Shown here: positions 61,126-64,000 of the stretch, one piece after another | Position numbering within the stretch: the first letter of the stretch is position 1 | How the letters are laid out: the number at the start of each line of letters is the position of its first letter | From: Parietaria judaica | Lineage: Eukaryota; Streptophyta; Magnoliopsida; Rosales; Urticaceae | Direction of reading: 5' to 3' | DNA length: 64,000 nt | Assembly (NCBI GenBank): GCA_954871525.1 | Contig: OX940868.1 | Span: 15,910,556-15,974,555 of the forward strand | Position numbers and translations under genes: made by a program | The notes under the pieces: generated by a model | The model's database searches: none | The model's input: the letters and a program-made list of their open reading frames with translations, nothing else | Told to the model about the DNA's origin: nothing

Positions 61126-61757
61126 ACTTTCAGAAGTATATTTAATTCAAAATAGAATATGTTTTACAAAATAGAATTGTATATTACATATTCATTGTCT
61201 TAATTCTTAGAACCTTTTAATTAGTTAAATATGTTTAGTTTAAGACAAAAGTTAGGATCACCTTAAACCCCTCAATAAATATTAGGTATAATGTCTTCCA
61301 ACGGCTGGGTCCTCGATCTAATTGAGAAAAGTTTTGAGTGTGTCTCTAACCCAAGGGAGTACTCTTATACCCTCTTTTAGACGCGTAGGGCGACCTATAC
61401 TGTCCGCCGATTCACCCCTTGGGTCTACCTAAACGAGTACTCTAATAAGATTAGATATCGTAGACAATTCTTTTGAAACCGGTTAGAATGATAAATGAAA
61501 AATTGTTTTTCTTTTCTAAACGTCAGAGATAATATAGGATATTAGAGCAATTGTTGACTTTCTCTGAGTGACTAATTAATGGAATTGATGAGGGTTACTT
61601 TTCCATTAACAAATCACGAAATATTATATAAAGCCCTTATAATATATACTTTTATGTAACATATTTATTATAATAAGTAATTTATAATTTACATGTAAAT
61701 ACTAGAATTAATATTGTGCTTATTCAGTTTTTATTTAAAAATTGTAGAAACTGAACA
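59716..61757 (+). other. Long untranslated leader of the second Copia element
   Basis: About 2 kb separates the primer site from the gag start, far more than the first Copia element has (about 150 bp). The part at 59925-60510 is very GC-rich and full of palindromes. The rest is AT-rich, with an (AT)n run at about 61080-61122 and direct repeats of TTTATCTTTTATTTA-like phrases (60890-61060). I see no coding frame. It could hold packaging or translation signals, or a separate inserted sequence. Confidence 0.6.
60072..60240 (+). repeat. Tandem array of GC-rich hairpins, 3 units of about 60 bp
   Basis: Each unit holds two perfect palindromes in a row. One has arms GGGCCTGAT/ATCAGGCCC around 3 bases; the other is GGGCTGGGTT/AACCCAGCCC (TCTAAC variant in unit 3). 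Units begin near 60072, 60132 and 60190. A further strong hairpin lies at 60414-60441 (arms CCGGGCAGGG.CC and GGCCCTGCCCGG, loop TTC). Confidence 0.85.
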
Positions 61758-64000
61758 ATGTCTAGCAGCTCACTAAGATCTATCCTTGAGAAGGAAAACA
61801 TCTTAAACGGAAGAAATTTTCCGGAATGGCAAAGACGCCTCAAAATTGTGCTCAGGCACGAAAAGAAGGAGGTTATCATTATGAATGAACCTCCAGCTGA
61901 ACCTCCTGCTACTGCATCCCGAGCAGACAAAGATGCTTATAAGAAGCATACTGATGAAGCCGCTGAAGTAGCTTGTCTCATGTTAGCAACCATGACACCA
62001 AATCTCATGGAGCAACATGAGAACATGTCTTCCTGGGAAATGATTCAACATCTTAAGAAGATGTATGATCAAGAAGCACGTCATACAAGATTCAGGATAA
62101 TGAAAAATTTGCTAAGAGCAAAATTAACTGATGGAAACAATGTACATGATCATGTTCTGAAGATGATCAGATGGTCAGAAAGTCTGACCAAACAAGAGAT
62201 AAAGATCCCTGAGGAAGTATACATTGATATTGTGCTCAACTCTCTCCCCGATTCTTATAATCAGTTTATACTGAATTATAATATGTCCCCTGAATCAAAG
62301 AGTCTTCATCAGCTTCACAACATGTTGCAAACAGCTGAGGGTAATGTACCCAAGGGACAGAATAGAACTATTAATGCTATAAATAGCAAGTTCAAGGGAA
62401 AGAAGCAGTATGTTCAGACGAATAAAGGCAAGGATCCATATAACTTGAGGGTTAAGGCTCGTGCCATGAAACCCAAAGTTGGAGCCACTCCCGATCATAA
62501 GTGTTTTCACTGCGATAAGAAGGGACACTGGAAAAGGAATTGTCCTTTGTACCTTGCAGAGATCAAGAAGTTGAAGAAGAGTTCAAACTCCTCCACAGGT
62601 ATAAATGTTATAGAAGTCAATCTTACTACCTCTAAAGATTGGGTATTAGATACAGCATGTGGTACTCATATTTGTACTGACATGCAGACTCTGAAGAGAA
62701 GTAAGATGCTGAGGAAGGATGAGACCAACATGCGCGTGGCAAATGGAGCACCAGTTGTTGCAAAAGCTGTGGGCCATGTAGATCTCAACACCTCAGCAGG
62801 AATGATTTTAGAATTAAATAATTGTCATTTTGTACCTTCCATTACCAAGAACATAATTTCTATTCCAGAATTGGATGTTTTAGGTTTTGATTTTAAAATT
62901 GGGAACAAGCGTTGTGCGGTTTTTAAGGATGGTATTTGTTATGGTATTGCTTATTTATCAAACGGTCTTTATTCGTTGAATACCTCTGAAAATCATGTTT
63001 ATAACATCACCAATAAAAGAGTGAAACCCAACCTTGTCAATACGGCCTATCTCTGGCACTGTCGACTTGGCCATATAGGCGAGAAGCGCATAACTCAGCT
63101 TCACAAACAAGGAAGACTGGATGATTTTGATTATGAATCTTATCACACATGTGAATCTTTCCTGGTCGGGAAAATGACAAAACCTTCCTTTAAAGGAACT
63201 TATGAGAGAAAGAAAGGACTATTGGACCTCATACATTCAGATGTATGTGGACCAATACCCATTCAGGCTAAAGGAGGTTTCAGGTATTTCATCACCTTCA
63301 CTGATGACTTCAGTCGATACGGTTATGTATACCTAATGAAACACAAATCTGAATCGCTTGAAAAGTTCAAACAGTTCAAGAGTGAAGCTGAAAAACAGTT
63401 AGCGAGAAAAGTTAAAGCCATACGATCTGATCGAGGTGGCGAATACTTGAGCGATGATTTCAAAGCTTACCTCCGTGACATGGGAATCATTTCATCACTG
63501 ACCCCTCCAGGTACACCTCAACTAAATGGTGTATCTGAAAGGAGAAATCGAACCTTGTTGGACATGGTTCGATCAATGATGAATAAAACTGACTTACCTG
63601 AGTCCCTATGGGGATATGCACTTATGACAGCAGCTACCACACTGAACTGTGTACCATCTAAGACGGTTCCTTCAACCCCATATGAGATATGGAAAGGAAG
63701 AATACCGGATTTGCATTTCATGAGAATCTGGGGATGTGAGGCATATGTCAATACTCTAATGTCTGACAAGCTCAGTCCCAAATCGGTTAAATGTAACTTT
63801 GTGGGATACCCAACAGAAACTCCTGGGTATTACTTCTATCAAAAACACACAGGCAAAATAATAGTTGCCAAAACCGGTGTTTTCTTAGAAGAAGATTTTC
63901 TCTCTAGAAAGTCTAGTGGGAGAAACATTGTTCTTAATGAAGAGCAAGAACCACAAGATACTCAAGAACAAGAAATGGACACAGAAGGTACTCACACATC
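61758..64000 (+). CDS. gag-pol: Copia gag-pol polyprotein, open to the window edge (747 codons)
   Basis: ATG 61758 opens a frame with no stop through base 64000; the end is missing only because the window ends. Gag begins MSSSSLRSILEKENILNGRN. The zinc knuckle CFHCDKKGHWKRNC (from residue 249) has the full C-x2-C-x4-H-x4-C pattern. The protease motif reads WVLDTACGTHIC (Asp298), where related elements have DTG. The integrase finger has H-x-x-x-x-H at HCRLGH (434) but CESF at 465, so the second Cys is replaced by Phe. The integrase core keeps Asp495 (HSDVCGP), Asp558 (RSDRGGEY) and Glu594 (NGVSERRN), with the 35-residue Asp-Glu spacing. Reverse transcriptase has not begun. The protein makes virus-like particles, cuts itself and inserts element DNA. 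The two changed residues may make it inactive despite the open frame. Confidence 0.92.
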   Translation, partial: MSSSSLRSILEKENILNGRNFPEWQRRLKIVLRHEKKEVIIMNEPPAEPPATASRADKDAYKKHTDEAAEVACLMLATMTPNLMEQHENMSSWEMIQHLKKMYDQEARHTRFRIMKNLLRAKLTDGNNVHDHVLKMIRWSESLTKQEIKIPEEVYIDIVLNSLPDSYNQFILNYNMSPESKSLHQLHNMLQTAEGNVPKGQNRTINAINSKFKGKKQYVQTNKGKDPYNLRVKARAMKPKVGATPDHKCFHCDKKGHWKRNCPLYLAEIKKLKKSSNSSTGINVIEVNLTTSKDWVLDTACGTHICTDMQTLKRSKMLRKDETNMRVANGAPVVAKAVGHVDLNTSAGMILELNNCHFVPSITKNIISIPELDVLGFDFKIGNKRCAVFKDGICYGIAYLSNGLYSLNTSENHVYNITNKRVKPNLVNTAYLWHCRLGHIGEKRITQLHKQGRLDDFDYESYHTCESFLVGKMTKPSFKGTYERKKGLLDLIHSDVCGPIPIQAKGGFRYFITFTDDFSRYGYVYLMKHKSESLEKFKQFKSEAEKQLARKVKAIRSDRGGEYLSDDFKAYLRDMGIISSLTPPGTPQLNGVSERRNRTLLDMVRSMMNKTDLPESLWGYALMTAATTLNCVPSKTVPSTPYEIWKGRIPDLHFMRIWGCEAYVNTLMSDKLSPKSVKCNFVGYPTETPGYYFYQKHTGKIIVAKTGVFLEEDFLSRKSSGRNIVLNEEQEPQDTQEQEMDTEGTHT

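Larger units (their letters stand above)
59060..64000 (+). mobile_element. Copia LTR retrotransposon, 5' part, continues past the window
   Basis: A 5' LTR, a primer site, a 2-kb leader and a gag-pol frame follow in order. The 3' half (reverse transcriptase, RNase H, 3' LTR) lies outside. The 5-bp left flank is ATTAT (59055-59059). The coding part has no stop or shift up to the last base, unlike the broken Copia at 36.6-41.9 kb, so this is the younger of the two. Confidence 0.9.

Overview
This is a nuclear window from a flowering plant, most likely a eudicot. It is strongly AT-rich, genes are far apart and have introns, (AT)n microsatellites are common, and plant-only families are present (NAC, HIPP, NGATHA, Copia elements primed with the TGGTATCAGAGC site). 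There are no rRNA or tRNA genes that I can recognise, no CRISPR array and no prokaryotic operon structure.

Five host genes can be supported. (1) At 139-2791 (+) are the last five exons of a membrane-tethered NAC transcription factor; its NAC domain lies left of the window. (2) At 6378-6572 (+) is a 64-residue gene of unknown function with bZIP-type ACGT boxes upstream. (3) At 16673-18937 (+) is a four-exon heavy-metal-associated isoprenylated plant protein (HIPP) ending in CCLM. (4) At 23494-26410 (+) is a six-exon gene for a 566-residue plant protein of unknown function with a DSPCWKG motif. (5) At 50937-52097 (-) is an intronless B3-domain transcription factor of the NGATHA type. These genes show no common pathway. 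Two of them carry transposon-like sequence in their introns.

Much of the rest is transposable element. Terminal inverted repeats and target-site duplications (TSDs) can be read directly. A 991-bp Mutator-like foldback (3002-3992) has a perfect 9-bp TSD. Five short hAT elements have perfect 8-bp TSDs (7254-7841, 13244-14323, 32075-32911, 36061-36389, 57363-57938). One of them sits inside an older hAT (7225-8223) and another inside a foldback (57075-58790). A solo LTR with a 5-bp TSD is at 21222-21989. At least five further foldbacks share ends resembling GGGTTAAT..GTGGCAAAAGTACCC.

Two Copia LTR retrotransposons are present. The one at 36601-41864 is complete in outline (two 369-bp LTRs, CATGT TSD, primer site, polypurine tract) but is dead, with many stops and frameshifts. 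The one at 59060 runs off the right edge. It has a 643-bp LTR, an unusually long 2-kb leader holding a tandem array of GC-rich hairpins, and a gag-pol frame open for 747 codons to the window end.

Large AT-rich stretches (4.0-6.0, 14.3-16.6, 26.4-31.4, 44.3-50.7 and 53.0-55.8 kb) hold no gene that I can support. All exon boundaries are inferred from splice signals and reading phase; no transcript data were available.
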